In this document: piece after piece, positions 16,558 through 25,384 of the stretch | Numbering within the stretch: position 1 is the stretch's first letter | Layout of the letters: each line of letters opens with the position of its first letter | From: CAZKRU01 sp964555235 | GTDB taxonomy: Bacteria > Verrucomicrobiota > Verrucomicrobiia > Methylacidiphilales > CAMAQI01 | Length of the DNA stretch: 64,000 nucleotides | Direction: 5' to 3' | Assembly: GCA_964555235.1 (NCBI GenBank) | Contig: CAZKRU010000005.1 | Coordinates: 1-64,000, forward strand | Program-made: the position numbers and the translations under genes | The notes under the pieces: generated by a model | Databases searched by the model: none | The model's input: the letters and a program-made list of their open reading frames with translations, nothing else | What the model was told of the DNA's origin: nothing

Positions 16558-18864
16558 ATGAGTCAATCGTCTGGAAAAAGAATCACCGTTGAATTTGATG
16601 ACGAAATCGTCAGAAAGTTCATGACGGCGTCGATCGTCTTTTCAATTGTGGGGATGTTGGCGGGAGTGATCATCGCTTCCCAGTTGGCGCACTGGCAGGC
16701 GAACTTTAATCTCCCCTGGTTGACCTTCGGGCGATTGCGTCCGCTTCACACCAACGCGGCGATTTTTGCGTTTGTCGGGAATATGATGTTTGCGGGGATT
16801 TATTATTCCATGCAGCGTCTTCTTAAAACAAGATTGGCTTCCGATTTTCTCTCGGCCGTTCACTTCTGGGGATGGCAGGCGATTATTGTCGCAGCGGCCA
16901 TTTCGCTCCCGCTCGGATATTCACGTGGTAAGGAATACGCGGAGTTGATTTGGCCCATTAATATCCTGGTTGTGGTGATTTGGGTCGTCTTTGCCGTTAA
17001 TTTCTTTTGGACTCTGGCGATCCGTCGCGAAAAAACGCTCTACGTCGCGATCTGGTTTTACATTGCGACGATTATCACCGTGGCGATGCTTTATATTGTC
17101 AATCATCTGCAGATACCGACGAGTTGGACGCACGGATATCCGATCTTCGGAGGGGTTCAAGATGCCTTGGTACAGTGGTGGTATGGGCACAACGCCGTCG
17201 CCTTCTTTTTAACGACGCCGATTCTTGGAATTATGTATTACTTCATGCCGAAGGCGGCGGAGCGACCGGTTTACTCCTATCGACTTTCCATTGTTCACTT
17301 CTGGTCTTTGGTTTTCATCTATATTTGGGCGGGGCCGCATCATCTTTTAAATACGGCGCTTCCCGATTGGCTTCAATCACTCGGAATGATTTTCAGTCTC
17401 ATGCTCTGGGCGCCTTCCTGGGGAGGGATGCTGAATGGGTTGCTGACGTTACGAGGTGCCTGGCATAAGTTGCGCACGGATCCGGTTCTCAAGTTTTTAG
17501 TGGCCGGGGTGACTTTTTATGGGATGGCGACCTTCGAAGGGCCACTGCTGGCGATCAAGTCAATCAATGCGCTTTCCCACTATACGGATTGGACGGTTGG
17601 ACACGTTCATAGTGGAACGCTCGGTTGGAACGGATATATGGCGGCGGGGATGTTTTACTGGCTGGCTCCACGACTTTGGAATACGAAGCTCTACTCGATT
17701 CCTCTCGCCAATATGCATTTCTGGCTCGGTCTGATCGGAATTCTCCTCTACATCGCCTCGATGTGGGTCGCGGGGATTACGCAAGCACTGATGTTGAATG
17801 CGACAACGGAAGGGGGAACCGTTTTGGCGAATCCGAATTTCATCGAGTCATTGCTGGCCATTCGTCCGATGATGTATATGCGAATGATTGGCGGCGCGTT
17901 TTTCCTCATCGGATTTATTCTGATGGCCTACAATATTTGGATGACTGCCCGAAGCGGGCAGGCGGTGAATGGAACCATCGAGGTTTATGAAGAGGAGGGA
18001 ACTGAAGTTCGCACGGTGAATCTTGTCCGGGCATTCTTCAACGCTCCGGTCGCCTATGCTTTTGCAATCATTGTTCTGGCGCTGACTTGGGGCGTGGGAG
18101 GAGATTTTCTCAAGCTGATGGCAATGCTTGGGCTGATTGGAATTCTGCCCGTCGCCTATTTTCATATGCGACTTCGAGAACAGACTTGGGGGGACTGGTA
18201 TGATCGTCTCCTGGCGAGCGTGGTTCCTTTTGCGATGTTAACGGCGGTGGCGGCTGTGATTGGGGGGATGGTTCAGATTATTCCGACTCTGATCGTCAAT
18301 CGAAAGGATAATGTCGAGGGGATGCGTCAGATTCCGTACACGCCGTTGGAGCTGGCAGGGCGCGAAATTTATGTTCGTGAAGGATGTTATAATTGTCACT
18401 CGCAGATGATCCGGCCTTTTGTGAGCGAGGTGATGCGGTATGGGGCCTATTCTCGCTTGGGCGAGTCGATCTATGATCACCCATTTCAATGGGGATCCAA
18501 GCGCACGGGGCCCGATCTGCAGCGTATCGGAGGAAAGTATCCGAACCTCTGGCATTTCAAGCACACGGAAGATCCTCGCTCGACTTCGGTTGGATCGAAC
18601 ATGCCGAACTATCCGTGGCTCTACCACCAATCAACCGACATCGCTTCATTAAAATCAAAGCTGGATGCACTGACTCAACTCGGAGTTCCCTATGCGCCCC
18701 GGGATCATGCGACGATCCAACGTGAGGTGCTCGAGCAGGCGCAGGGAATTGTCGATGATCTGAAAAAGAATGGAGCGGAGACGCAACCGGATCGGGAGAT
18801 TGTGGCAGTGATTGCCTATCTCCAGAAACTTGGAAAATCAGAAAAAGTTCCTGCAAAGCAATAA
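16558..18864 (+). CDS. ccoNO: Fused cbb3 cytochrome c oxidase subunits I and II (CcoN-CcoO)
   Basis: A 768-residue fusion. Residues about 1-480 are CcoN, the proton-pumping catalytic subunit: His64 (LRPLHTNAA) and His351 (GHVHSG) for the low-spin heme, His349 for the active-site heme, and His211 (WYGHN), His261 and His262 (GPHH) for CuB. All are present. Residues about 520-768 are CcoO: further membrane segments, then the heme-c site CYNCHSQMIRP (Cys610-His614) and an NMPNYPWL segment that can supply the axial Met. The enzyme reduces oxygen to water with high affinity, so microaerobic respiration is expected. CcoN and CcoO are usually separate proteins; fusions occur in several phyla. Head of the structural operon NO-Q-P. 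Confidence 0.95.
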   Translation: MSQSSGKRITVEFDDEIVRKFMTASIVFSIVGMLAGVIIASQLAHWQANFNLPWLTFGRLRPLHTNAAIFAFVGNMMFAGIYYSMQRLLKTRLASDFLSAVHFWGWQAIIVAAAISLPLGYSRGKEYAELIWPINILVVVIWVVFAVNFFWTLAIRREKTLYVAIWFYIATIITVAMLYIVNHLQIPTSWTHGYPIFGGVQDALVQWWYGHNAVAFFLTTPILGIMYYFMPKAAERPVYSYRLSIVHFWSLVFIYIWAGPHHLLNTALPDWLQSLGMIFSLMLWAPSWGGMLNGLLTLRGAWHKLRTDPVLKFLVAGVTFYGMATFEGPLLAIKSINALSHYTDWTVGHVHSGTLGWNGYMAAGMFYWLAPRLWNTKLYSIPLANMHFWLGLIGILLYIASMWVAGITQALMLNATTEGGTVLANPNFIESLLAIRPMMYMRMIGGAFFLIGFILMAYNIWMTARSGQAVNGTIEVYEEEGTEVRTVNLVRAFFNAPVAYAFAIIVLALTWGVGGDFLKLMAMLGLIGILPVAYFHMRLREQTWGDWYDRLLASVVPFAMLTAVAAVIGGMVQIIPTLIVNRKDNVEGMRQIPYTPLELAGREIYVREGCYNCHSQMIRPFVSEVMRYGAYSRLGESIYDHPFQWGSKRTGPDLQRIGGKYPNLWHFKHTEDPRSTSVGSNMPNYPWLYHQSTDIASLKSKLDALTQLGVPYAPRDHATIQREVLEQAQGIVDDLKKNGAETQPDREIVAVIAYLQKLGKSEKVPAKQ

Positions 18865-18875
18865 CGGAGCAAACG

Positions 18876-19061
18876 ATGTTTCATCGATTACATTATGAAG
18901 AGTGGCAGACTTGGTTTCCGATCATTGGATTTTTCATTTTCTTTGCGGTCTTTTTGATCGTCTGTTATCGGGTGATTCGAATGCCGCGCCGGGATGTTGA
19001 GCGTTTGGAAGGGCTTCCCTTTGATGATGAAAAGGCAAAATCTTCCGGAGCTCATTCATGA
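18876..19061 (+). CDS. ccoQ: CcoQ-like cbb3 oxidase small subunit
   Basis: A 61-residue protein with a single transmembrane helix (PIIGFFIFFAVFLIVCYRVI) followed by a charged tail (RMPRRDVERLEGLPFDDE). Size, topology and position between CcoNO and CcoP fit CcoQ, a subunit that stabilises the oxidase. Its stop overlaps the start of the CcoP gene by 4 bases (ATGA). Sequence conservation of CcoQ is low, so the call rests mainly on context. Confidence 0.75.
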   Translation: MFHRLHYEEWQTWFPIIGFFIFFAVFLIVCYRVIRMPRRDVERLEGLPFDDEKAKSSGAHS

Positions 19062-19609
19062 GCGAGCATTCTCAGCAGCCAATGGCGGGCGATGAATCGG
19101 TTCGAGCACACTCGTTCGATGGAATTCAGGAATTTGACAAACGACTTCCGAATTGGTGGCTCTGGACGCTTTACGTCATGGTGCTTTTCTCCTTTGGATA
19201 CTGGTTTTACTACCAATGGCCGGGACCGGGAAATGTGATCAGTGCCGGAGAGTGGCTTGACCGGGAAATGACCCGGATCGAAGTCGAGGCTTCGACACGC
19301 GCGGGAGGCGATCTTAATGATGCGCAGCTCTGGAAGATGAGTCAGGATCCGCAGATTGTGGCATCCGGGAGGACGACCTTTCTGACGACTTGCGCCTCCT
19401 GTCATGGACCGGAAGCCAAAGGACTCATTGGCCCCAATCTGACCGATGAAGTCTGGATTCACGGGGGGCGTCCGCAGGAAATTGTTACAATGGTGACGAA
19501 AGGTTCGCTAGAGAAAGGGATGCCGCAATGGGGTCCGCAGTTAGGGCGAAAGAAAATCGTCGAGGTGGTTTCCTATATTCTGAGTCTTCACACGCCGCCG
19601 GCAAATTAA
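19058..19609 (+). CDS. ccoP: CcoP-like monoheme cytochrome c subunit
   Basis: A 183-residue protein. The N-terminal segment FDGIQEFDKRLPNWWLWTLY and following transmembrane helix are hallmark CcoP. A cytochrome c domain follows, with heme site CASCHGPEAKG and axial Met region KGMPQWGPQL. Canonical CcoP has two heme-c domains and about 300 residues; only one CxxCH is present here, so this is a monoheme version. It brings electrons from a soluble cytochrome to CcoO. It overlaps CcoQ by 4 bases and is followed 1 base later by the CcoG gene. Confidence 0.9.
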   Translation: MSEHSQQPMAGDESVRAHSFDGIQEFDKRLPNWWLWTLYVMVLFSFGYWFYYQWPGPGNVISAGEWLDREMTRIEVEASTRAGGDLNDAQLWKMSQDPQIVASGRTTFLTTCASCHGPEAKGLIGPNLTDEVWIHGGRPQEIVTMVTKGSLEKGMPQWGPQLGRKKIVEVVSYILSLHTPPAN

Positions 19610-19610
19610 A

Positions 19611-20996
19611 ATGAAGATGGTTCAGCCCTCTTTGGATCAGGTGACAACCATTAATGAGGATGGCTCACGAAATTTTATTTATCCAGCTGATGTTCGGGGG
19701 CGATTTACGAATTTGAGAAAGTGGGTGGCATTGGCGCTGATTCTTTTCTATGCGTCCCTTCCGTGGATTCAAGTGAATGGAAATCCAGCGGTTTTTCTGG
19801 ATACGACCCATAACCAATTTCATCTCATCGGTTTAACGCTCGTCGGGCAGGATCTCTGGCTCGGTTTTTTTGTCGTCACCGGAATGGGTTTTTCGCTTTT
19901 TTTTCTTACCTCGCTTTTGGGGCGACTTTGGTGCGGGTGGGCCTGTCCTCAAACCGTTTTTATCGAACAGGTTTACCGCAGGATCGAGCGATGGATTGAG
20001 GGGCCTGCCTTGGAGCGTCGTCAGCTTGAATCGTCATCGTGGAGTTCCGATAAAATCATCAAGCGATTTTTCAAGCACCTGATCTACCTCGTGCTTTCGG
20101 TGGCAATCGCCCATCTTTTTCTTTCGTATTTCGTATCGCTTCCGGAACTTTATCGAATGATGAAGACATCGCCGGGAGCAAACCTCGGGCTCTTTCTTTT
20201 TGTCTTTCTGCTCTCCGGGCTGCTCTATTTTAATTTTGCTTGGTTCCGTGAGCAGTTCTGCATTGTTCTCTGTCCGTATGGGCGACTCCAATCTGCGCTC
20301 ATCGATGATCATTCTGTGGTGATTGGTTACGACAAAATTCGAGGTGAGCCTCGAGGAAAGGCAACGACTTCCGGAGTGGGGAGCTGTGTCGATTGCCATC
20401 GATGCGTCCAGGTCTGTCCGACCGGAATCGATATTCGACAGGGACTCCAGATGGAATGCATCAGTTGCTCCAACTGCATTGATGCGTGTGACGAAGTGAT
20501 GGTGAAGCTGGAACGTCCCAAGGGCCTGATTCGGTACGATTCTATGAAAGGTCTGTCAGGCGATCGGACTCGCTGGATTCGTCCTCGGACGATTCTCTAT
20601 AGTGGCTTGCTTCTCTTGGGGACGGCGGTGATGGTTTTTGCCCTTTCAACATTTCGCCCCTTGAGTGTCAGTGCGCTTCGCATGGTGGGGGCACCGTATT
20701 ATTTGACGGAAGAGAGCGTTCGGAATCAATATCTGATGAAATTTTTAAATAAGGAGAATCGTCCCTTGAAATGCCGAGTCATGGTTGAAGCGGAAGGGAA
20801 GCCCGTCATCTTAACCGGTGTCGAGGATGAGATTGAAATCCCGGCACTCGGGGAGCAGATGCGTCCTCTGGTTGTTACCCTTGCACGCTCGGAATTTCAC
20901 GAGAGTTTTCCCCTCAAGGTTACAATAACTTCTCCAGATCATTCCTTTGTCATCTCGAAATCGCTTCCATTTTTAGGCCCGGAGGCGGCTCATTGA
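19611..20996 (+). CDS. ccoG: CcoG/RdxA/FixG iron-sulfur copper-reduction protein
   Basis: A 461-residue membrane protein needed to assemble the oxidase, where it is thought to reduce copper for delivery to CcoN. It has several transmembrane helices, the membrane CxxxCP segment LWCGWACPQTVFIEQVYR, and two 4Fe-4S clusters with CVDCHRCVQVCPTGID and CISCSNCIDACDE. The C-terminal ~130 residues form the periplasmic Ig-like domain. This matches the known CcoG architecture and length. It begins 1 base after the CcoP stop, so structural and maturation genes form one operon here. Confidence 0.95.
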   Translation: MKMVQPSLDQVTTINEDGSRNFIYPADVRGRFTNLRKWVALALILFYASLPWIQVNGNPAVFLDTTHNQFHLIGLTLVGQDLWLGFFVVTGMGFSLFFLTSLLGRLWCGWACPQTVFIEQVYRRIERWIEGPALERRQLESSSWSSDKIIKRFFKHLIYLVLSVAIAHLFLSYFVSLPELYRMMKTSPGANLGLFLFVFLLSGLLYFNFAWFREQFCIVLCPYGRLQSALIDDHSVVIGYDKIRGEPRGKATTSGVGSCVDCHRCVQVCPTGIDIRQGLQMECISCSNCIDACDEVMVKLERPKGLIRYDSMKGLSGDRTRWIRPRTILYSGLLLLGTAVMVFALSTFRPLSVSALRMVGAPYYLTEESVRNQYLMKFLNKENRPLKCRVMVEAEGKPVILTGVEDEIEIPALGEQMRPLVVTLARSEFHESFPLKVTITSPDHSFVISKSLPFLGPEAAH

Positions 20997-21009
20997 GCGG
21001 GGAGAATTT

Positions 21010-21159
21010 ATGATGGAATGGATTTTAAGGCGTCCTTGGATTTGGATCGTTTTACTCTTCGTCGGTTTGATTATGAGTTGGTCACAACTTTTTGTCTTGG
21101 CGGGAAAAAATCAACCTCAGCCGATTCCACTCGAATCGGGGTCCGCTCGGCATGAGTAG
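21010..21159 (+). CDS. 49-residue membrane protein in the FixH position
   Basis: An ATG at 21010 opens a 49-codon frame with one transmembrane helix (WIWIVLLFVGLIMSWSQLFV) and a short polar tail rich in Pro and Ser. It begins 13 bases after the CcoG stop, a GGGGAG ribosome-binding site precedes it, and its end overlaps the start of the next gene by 8 bases. CcoH/FixH normally sits between CcoG and CcoI but is about 150 residues and has a periplasmic domain, so this is either a highly reduced FixH or an unrelated small subunit. Tight coupling and good coding context argue that it is real. Confidence 0.6.
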   Translation: MMEWILRRPWIWIVLLFVGLIMSWSQLFVLAGKNQPQPIPLESGSARHE

Positions 21160-21847
21160 TCTGCTCCCGGTGACTCCATGGGCGGCATTGGTTTTGGGAC
21201 TGGTGACCAGTTTACACTGCGTCGGAATGTGCGGGCCGTTGGCTTGTGCCACGGGAACATTTTCAAATAGTAAAATGTTTCGTTGGGATATTCTTTCGTA
21301 TCATGGGGGAAGATTCTTTTCGTATGCCGTAGCAGGCATGGTACTGGGTGGTTTTGGTGAAGTCGCCGCGGGTTGGTTTTCAAGTGCTCCCGCGCAATGG
21401 CTTCCCGGGTTCATGATTCTGGCATTCCTTCTGATGGCATTGGGTTGGGAGCAAAAAATTCCGAAACTCTTGATTTTTCAGAAATTAATGGGGCCATTCT
21501 ATGACCGAATTCGTGGGCACTCGAGCTGGATTCGTTTGGGTGGACTGGGACTGGTGACACCGCTTCTCCCGTGTGGACCGCTTTATCTCGTCTTTGGGGC
21601 TGCGGCACTTTCCGGTTCCTGGAGGGCCGGGGGATTTCTCATGACGATGTTTGTATTGGGAACCATTCCGCTCTATGCAGGGCTCAATCTTTGGATTGTT
21701 CGATTGGGAGGGATTTTTTCTCCGCGGATTCTCCAGTGGTCACGGCAGGGGATTGCCTTATTGTCCGTGTTGTTATTAGTCTGGAGAGTCTTGCCCTCCC
21801 ATGGAGAAGGAATAGTTGTGACGGAGTGTCCGTTCCATGGGCGTTGA
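21152..21847 (+). CDS. TauE/SafE-like (DsbD transmembrane-type) membrane protein of the cbb3 cluster
   Basis: A 231-residue polytopic membrane protein. Near the N-terminus GLVTSLHCVGMCGPLACATG carries the HCxxMCG pattern typical of the short 'sulfite exporter TauE/SafE' or DsbD-transmembrane family that regularly sits next to CcoI/CcoS. A second conserved block, TPLLPCGPLYLVFGAAALSG, has the LPCGPLY motif. The Cys, Met and His residues suggest metal or thiol transfer across the membrane, probably connected with copper for the oxidase, although the family is little studied. An upstream in-frame ATG at 21092 would lie deep in the small gene before it, so 21152 is chosen. It overlaps the CcoI gene by 11 bases. 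Confidence 0.8.
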   Translation: MSSLLPVTPWAALVLGLVTSLHCVGMCGPLACATGTFSNSKMFRWDILSYHGGRFFSYAVAGMVLGGFGEVAAGWFSSAPAQWLPGFMILAFLLMALGWEQKIPKLLIFQKLMGPFYDRIRGHSSWIRLGGLGLVTPLLPCGPLYLVFGAAALSGSWRAGGFLMTMFVLGTIPLYAGLNLWIVRLGGIFSPRILQWSRQGIALLSVLLLVWRVLPSHGEGIVVTECPFHGR

Positions 21848-24203
21848 ATTAACCGCTTGTTTGCATTGTGGGACTCCGTTTTATCCGACGCCACAACGGG
21901 CCGACTATTGCTGCTCCGGATGTGAATTTGTCCGAGGGCTGATTGTGGAGAAGGGGTTGGGAACGTTTTATGATTTAAAAGAAGCTCCGGTTCCTCCGGT
22001 GACCTCTCTGGTTTTTCAACAGCGGGATTATCGATGGTTGGAGGAACTCGTTCAACTTCGAGAGGTCGAGGAGGAAAATGTTTCGGAACTGAAACTCGAT
22101 TTGCAGGGGATTTCCTGTGTGGGGTGTGTCTGGTTGGTAGAGAAATTGTTTATGCGTCGGGTCGGTGCAGTTTCGATCGAAGTGGATGCGGCCCTGGGGA
22201 AGATGAGGCTGCGTTGGGAACGCGGTCATTGTGATCTTCCGGAATTTGCGCGTGAGATTTTAGCCTTCGGTTACTTGGTGGGGCCCGAGGGAAAATCGCT
22301 CCCGGAGGAGAGCCAGGGCTTGGTCCGACGCATCGGGCTCTGTGCGGCGTTTATGATGAATTCGATGCTCTTTGCGTTCCCCGATTATCTCGGGATGGAA
22401 TCTACCTTTGAGTACTCCCGACTCTTTCATTTTCTTCTCGTGGTCTTTGCGACGTTGAGTTATCTCGTCGGGGGAAGTTATTTTTTGAAGCGAACGTGGC
22501 ATAGTTTGCGCCACGGGGTCCTTCATCTGGATCTTCCGATTTCACTCGGAGTCACCGCAGCGTATGTCGGCTCACTCTTCGCTTGGTGGCATGGAGCGAT
22601 GCATTTTGTCTATCTTGAATTTGTTTCGACCTTTATTTTTTTAATGTTGGTCGGACGCTGGCTTCAGCAGAAGGCGTTGGAGCGGAATCGTCACCGTCTG
22701 TTGGATGCCGGAATGGGAATTCCTCCGGTCACCGCGCTCGAGTCTGAGGAACGGATTGAAGTCGAGGAGGTGAAGTGCGGACTCGCTTATCGAGGAGGGA
22801 GTGGGCAGGTCGTTCCGGTGCGGTCGAAGCTTCTTTCATCCGATGCGAGTGTGGGGTTGGATTGGATCAGCGGAGAAGCGGGGGCCCGGCATGTTCGAGC
22901 GGGGGAACTCGTACCTTCGGGAGCGATTTTATTGGGCCAGCAAGAGGTGACACTCGAGGCATTGGAGGATTGGAGTGAATCGGTTTTGGCGTCGCTGGTC
23001 AAAATCGTCACCCGCGATCCCTTTCGGAATCTGGCCGTGGAACATTGGATTCGTGGATACCTTTTCGTAATTTTGGGAGTGGCCTTTGCGGGGGGATGTT
23101 ACTGGCAGTGGCAAGAGGGAGAGTGGTTACGAACGCTTCAAGTCGTGACTTCAATTTTGGTCGTTTCGTGCCCTTGTGCGACGGGAGTTGCGTTGCCGAT
23201 GATTGATGATCTTTTGGTGCGGCGACTTCAAGCGATTGGCGTTTTTGTGAGGGAGTTAACGCTTTGGTCGAAACTTCCTGGAGTGCGTAAAATCATTTTT
23301 GATAAAACGGGAACGATCACCTTTGATACACTGGCGTTGAAAAATCGGGAGTCGCTCGATGCGCTTACCGATCGGGATCGAGAGAATTTATTGAATTTGG
23401 TTTGGGAGAATTGGCATCCGGTGAGTATTTGTTTGAGATCGGAGCTCTTGGCGATGGGGACTCGCCTCAAAGAGAAGAATTGCGGAGCGATTACGGAATG
23501 CCCCGGTTATGGCTTGGAGGATGCGAGCACTGAAGGGAAGTGGCGTCTCGGTCGGCCTTCGTGGGCGATTCCCGAGATGAAAGAATTCCAAGGGGGGATT
23601 CCCGATACAATTTTGTCACGGGATGGAGAGGAAGTGGCGCGCTTTTATTTTTCAGAAGAAATCAGACCGGATAGTGTTTCGGAGATGATGGCACTTCATC
23701 GGAAGGGATATGAAATTCATCTTCTCAGCGGGGATCGTCGCTCAAAAGTTGAGGCGATGTCTCAGAAGTTGAACCTGCCCATCTCCCGCTGTCTGGCGGA
23801 ACTGACTCCGGAAGAAAAGGCGGAGCGAATTCGCGCACTCGATCGACAGGATACCTTAATGATCGGAGATGGCGCCAATGACAGTCTTGCGTTTAATGCT
23901 AGCTGGTGCACTGGAACACCTGCCGCAGATCGGGGACTGCTCGAGCGTAAGGCCGATTTTTATTTTCTCGGACGAGGGCTGATTGGGGTCCGGCAACTTT
24001 TGATGGCCTCTGAAGCACGACAGAAGACCATTCGACGGGTTTTTACCTTTACGATTCTTTATAATTTGACCGTGGTGATCCTCTCACTCCTTGGAAAAAT
24101 GAGCCCAGTGATGGCGGCCATCCTCATGCCATCGAGTTCCGTCGTTTCCCTCGCGATTGTCTTCGCCTCTCTCCCTGATTTCCAACGGATGAAGGCTCGC
24201 TAA
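21837..24203 (+). CDS. ccoI: Copper-transporting P-type ATPase CcoI/FixI
   Basis: A 788-residue P1B-type ATPase that moves copper for cbb3 assembly. The N-terminus has the Cys-rich CLHCG and YCCSGCEFVRG segments characteristic of CcoI-type pumps, then a heavy-metal-binding domain with GISCVGCVWLVEKL. The membrane copper site is SCPCATGVALPM, the phosphorylation site DKTGTITFD, and the hinge GDGANDSLAFNAS. A SGE motif stands where TGE is more usual in the actuator domain. It closes the cbb3 operon; tRNA-Arg follows 56 bases later. Confidence 0.92.
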   Translation: MGVELTACLHCGTPFYPTPQRADYCCSGCEFVRGLIVEKGLGTFYDLKEAPVPPVTSLVFQQRDYRWLEELVQLREVEEENVSELKLDLQGISCVGCVWLVEKLFMRRVGAVSIEVDAALGKMRLRWERGHCDLPEFAREILAFGYLVGPEGKSLPEESQGLVRRIGLCAAFMMNSMLFAFPDYLGMESTFEYSRLFHFLLVVFATLSYLVGGSYFLKRTWHSLRHGVLHLDLPISLGVTAAYVGSLFAWWHGAMHFVYLEFVSTFIFLMLVGRWLQQKALERNRHRLLDAGMGIPPVTALESEERIEVEEVKCGLAYRGGSGQVVPVRSKLLSSDASVGLDWISGEAGARHVRAGELVPSGAILLGQQEVTLEALEDWSESVLASLVKIVTRDPFRNLAVEHWIRGYLFVILGVAFAGGCYWQWQEGEWLRTLQVVTSILVVSCPCATGVALPMIDDLLVRRLQAIGVFVRELTLWSKLPGVRKIIFDKTGTITFDTLALKNRESLDALTDRDRENLLNLVWENWHPVSICLRSELLAMGTRLKEKNCGAITECPGYGLEDASTEGKWRLGRPSWAIPEMKEFQGGIPDTILSRDGEEVARFYFSEEIRPDSVSEMMALHRKGYEIHLLSGDRRSKVEAMSQKLNLPISRCLAELTPEEKAERIRALDRQDTLMIGDGANDSLAFNASWCTGTPAADRGLLERKADFYFLGRGLIGVRQLLMASEARQKTIRRVFTFTILYNLTVVILSLLGKMSPVMAAILMPSSSVVSLAIVFASLPDFQRMKAR

Positions 24204-24259
24204 CTCCTTTATTTTCTTGCCCCCGACCCGGGCTTGGATGAATGATAGAACTCCTCCAC

Positions 24260-24333
24260 GGTCCCGTAGCTCAGATGGATAGAGCGAAGGTTTCCTAAAC
24301 CTCAGGTCGGGCGTTCGACTCGCCCCGGGACCA
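24260..24333 (+). tRNA. tRNA-Arg (anticodon CCT)
   Basis: A 74-nt cloverleaf: acceptor arm GGTCCCG (24260-24266) with CGGGACC (24326-24332) and discriminator A, D-arm GCTC/GAGC, anticodon loop TTCCTAA with anticodon CCT reading AGG, and T-arm GGGCG/CGCCC enclosing TTCGACT. The 3' CCA is not encoded. One A-C mismatch occurs at the base of the anticodon stem. Confidence 0.93.
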
Positions 24334-24438
24334 AACTTCTCCCCATCGGGGTTGCGCCCCCGTTGAAACTTCAATGATCTGCTTTCTTTCAAATGGATTG
24401 TGTTTGGGTGTTATTTAAAATATAAATCCATTTCTCGA

Positions 24439-24597
24439 ATGTTCTCTCAATTTCGAAAAACGGTAGGGGCTCTGCTGTTGTTGACGATGACACTTGTCTA
24501 CTCGGATGAGGTCAAGGTTTGGTCTCCCAAAGTCTTAGAGCCCGTGGCGGTGCGATTGTTTAAAAAAGAGCAAGTTCTGAAGATATTTCTTACTTAA
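24439..24597 (+). CDS. Small protein with signal peptide, possibly a gene remnant
   Basis: A 52-residue frame with a basic start (FSQFRKTVG) and hydrophobic stretch (ALLLLTMTLVYS), then a short tail with no recognisable domain. It could be a small exported protein or the 5' end of a decayed gene. An ATG at 24400 is also in frame. No regulatory element of the 18-bp type precedes it. Confidence 0.3.
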   Translation: MFSQFRKTVGALLLLTMTLVYSDEVKVWSPKVLEPVAVRLFKKEQVLKIFLT

Positions 24598-24683
24598 TCC
24601 GAAGCGGTGGCGTCTCTACTAGTGGGATAATAAACGAGTTCAACGTTTTTCCTTTCTTGATCTGTCACAAGGAGGTCTCACAT

Positions 24684-24701
24684 GGGGCAAACACCCCATA
24701 G
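24684..24701 (+). promoter_or_regulatory. Copy 2 of the 18-bp CCCCATAG element
   Basis: GGGGCAAACACCCCATAG, a clear GGGG-N6-CCCC dyad, followed 21 nt later by TATTGT. The ATG of the small membrane protein at 24773 is 71 nt downstream, farther than for most copies. Confidence 0.6.
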
Positions 24702-24772
24702 AGTGATGAGTGATGTTGCGGGTATTGTTACGTGATGATAAAAATCAATCGTTTTCAAAATGGAGACCACTC

Positions 24773-24970
24773 ATGTCTCTAATCTCTCTTGTCGTAACGC
24801 TGATCGTCATTGGAGTATTGCTCGGGCTGGTTAATACCTACATCCCGATGGACGGAAAAATCAAAAATATCTTAAATGCCGTCGTTGTGATCTGTGTGGT
24901 GGTTTGGTTGCTTTACGCCTTTGGGCTTGCTGATTTTGCGCAAAATCTCCGTGTTCCACGCGTGAGATAG
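24773..24970 (+). CDS. Small two-helix membrane protein (Thivi_2564-like)
   Basis: A 65-residue protein with two transmembrane helices (SLISLVVTLIVIGVLLGLV and ILNAVVVICVVVWLLYAFGL) joined by a short loop NTYIPMDGKIKN. This matches the small 'Thivi_2564 family' membrane proteins found near stress genes in many bacteria; their function is unknown. The start at 24773 is preceded by TGGAGA; an earlier ATG at 24710 would add a charged N-terminus and is less likely. It follows a copy of the 18-bp element and is followed 15 bases later by another small gene. Confidence 0.7.
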   Translation: MSLISLVVTLIVIGVLLGLVNTYIPMDGKIKNILNAVVVICVVVWLLYAFGLADFAQNLRVPRVR

Positions 24971-24985
24971 AGTGGAGGGTTTGAG

Positions 24986-25294
24986 GTGAAAATTTTGAAT
25001 CAAACAATTTCAAAACCGTTCTGGAATTCGAGAAGTCAACTTTTCTTCGGCTCTCGAGAACTTTTGGAAAAAGTTGATCTTGCAATCGAATTTTATGTGG
25101 ACGGAATTGCAAAACGAATTATCGAGCTCAGAGGCTTTACAGGGTTTACGGAAGAAGCAATTCACTTGATTCAGCGAATCGAGCGAGCACGAGCGATTCA
25201 TCTGGTCGACATGGCTTGGATTAAGACGATGGGAGATCTCCTTGAAGAAGCGGAGCGCCTACTTGCAGAGAAATGCTTTCAGAGGAATGCTTAA
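24986..25294 (+). CDS. Hypothetical protein, possibly alpha-helical
   Basis: A 102-residue frame starting with GTG, preceded by GAGG, 15 bases after the small membrane protein gene. The sequence is rich in Glu, Leu, Ile and Arg (TEEAIHLIQRIERARAIHLV; GDLLEEAERLLAEKC) and should be mainly helical and soluble. No family recognised. Probably co-transcribed with the upstream gene and so under copy 2 of the 18-bp element. The REP-like inverted repeat directly after its stop may mark the end of the transcript. Confidence 0.55.
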   Translation: MKILNQTISKPFWNSRSQLFFGSRELLEKVDLAIEFYVDGIAKRIIELRGFTGFTEEAIHLIQRIERARAIHLVDMAWIKTMGDLLEEAERLLAEKCFQRNA

Positions 25295-25299
25295 CTATT

Positions 25300-25370
25300 G
25301 GTAGGGCGGGGTCGATGACCCCGCCGTTCCGGGTTTTACGGAGCGGACCAATCATCGATCGGTCCCTACC
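25300..25370. repeat. REP-like palindromic intergenic element, copy A
   Basis: Outer arms GGTAGGG (25300-25306) and CCCTACC (25364-25370) enclose a perfect inner palindrome GCGGGGTC-GAT-GACCCCGC and a second stem GGACC/GGTCC. The core recurs at 38585-38614 and a degenerate relative lies at 27495-27523. It follows a stop codon, so it may form a transcript-end hairpin. Confidence 0.7.
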
Positions 25371-25384
25371 AAATCGCAATTTCA

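Noticed and set aside
18430..18445. Inverse TATGGGG word as another copy of the element
   Set aside because: Only half of the element is present, within the ccoNO coding region.
24684..24701. Rho-independent terminator (GGGG/CCCC hairpin)
   Set aside because: The stem is only four to five pairs, no T-run follows, and related copies lie upstream of genes in promoter position.
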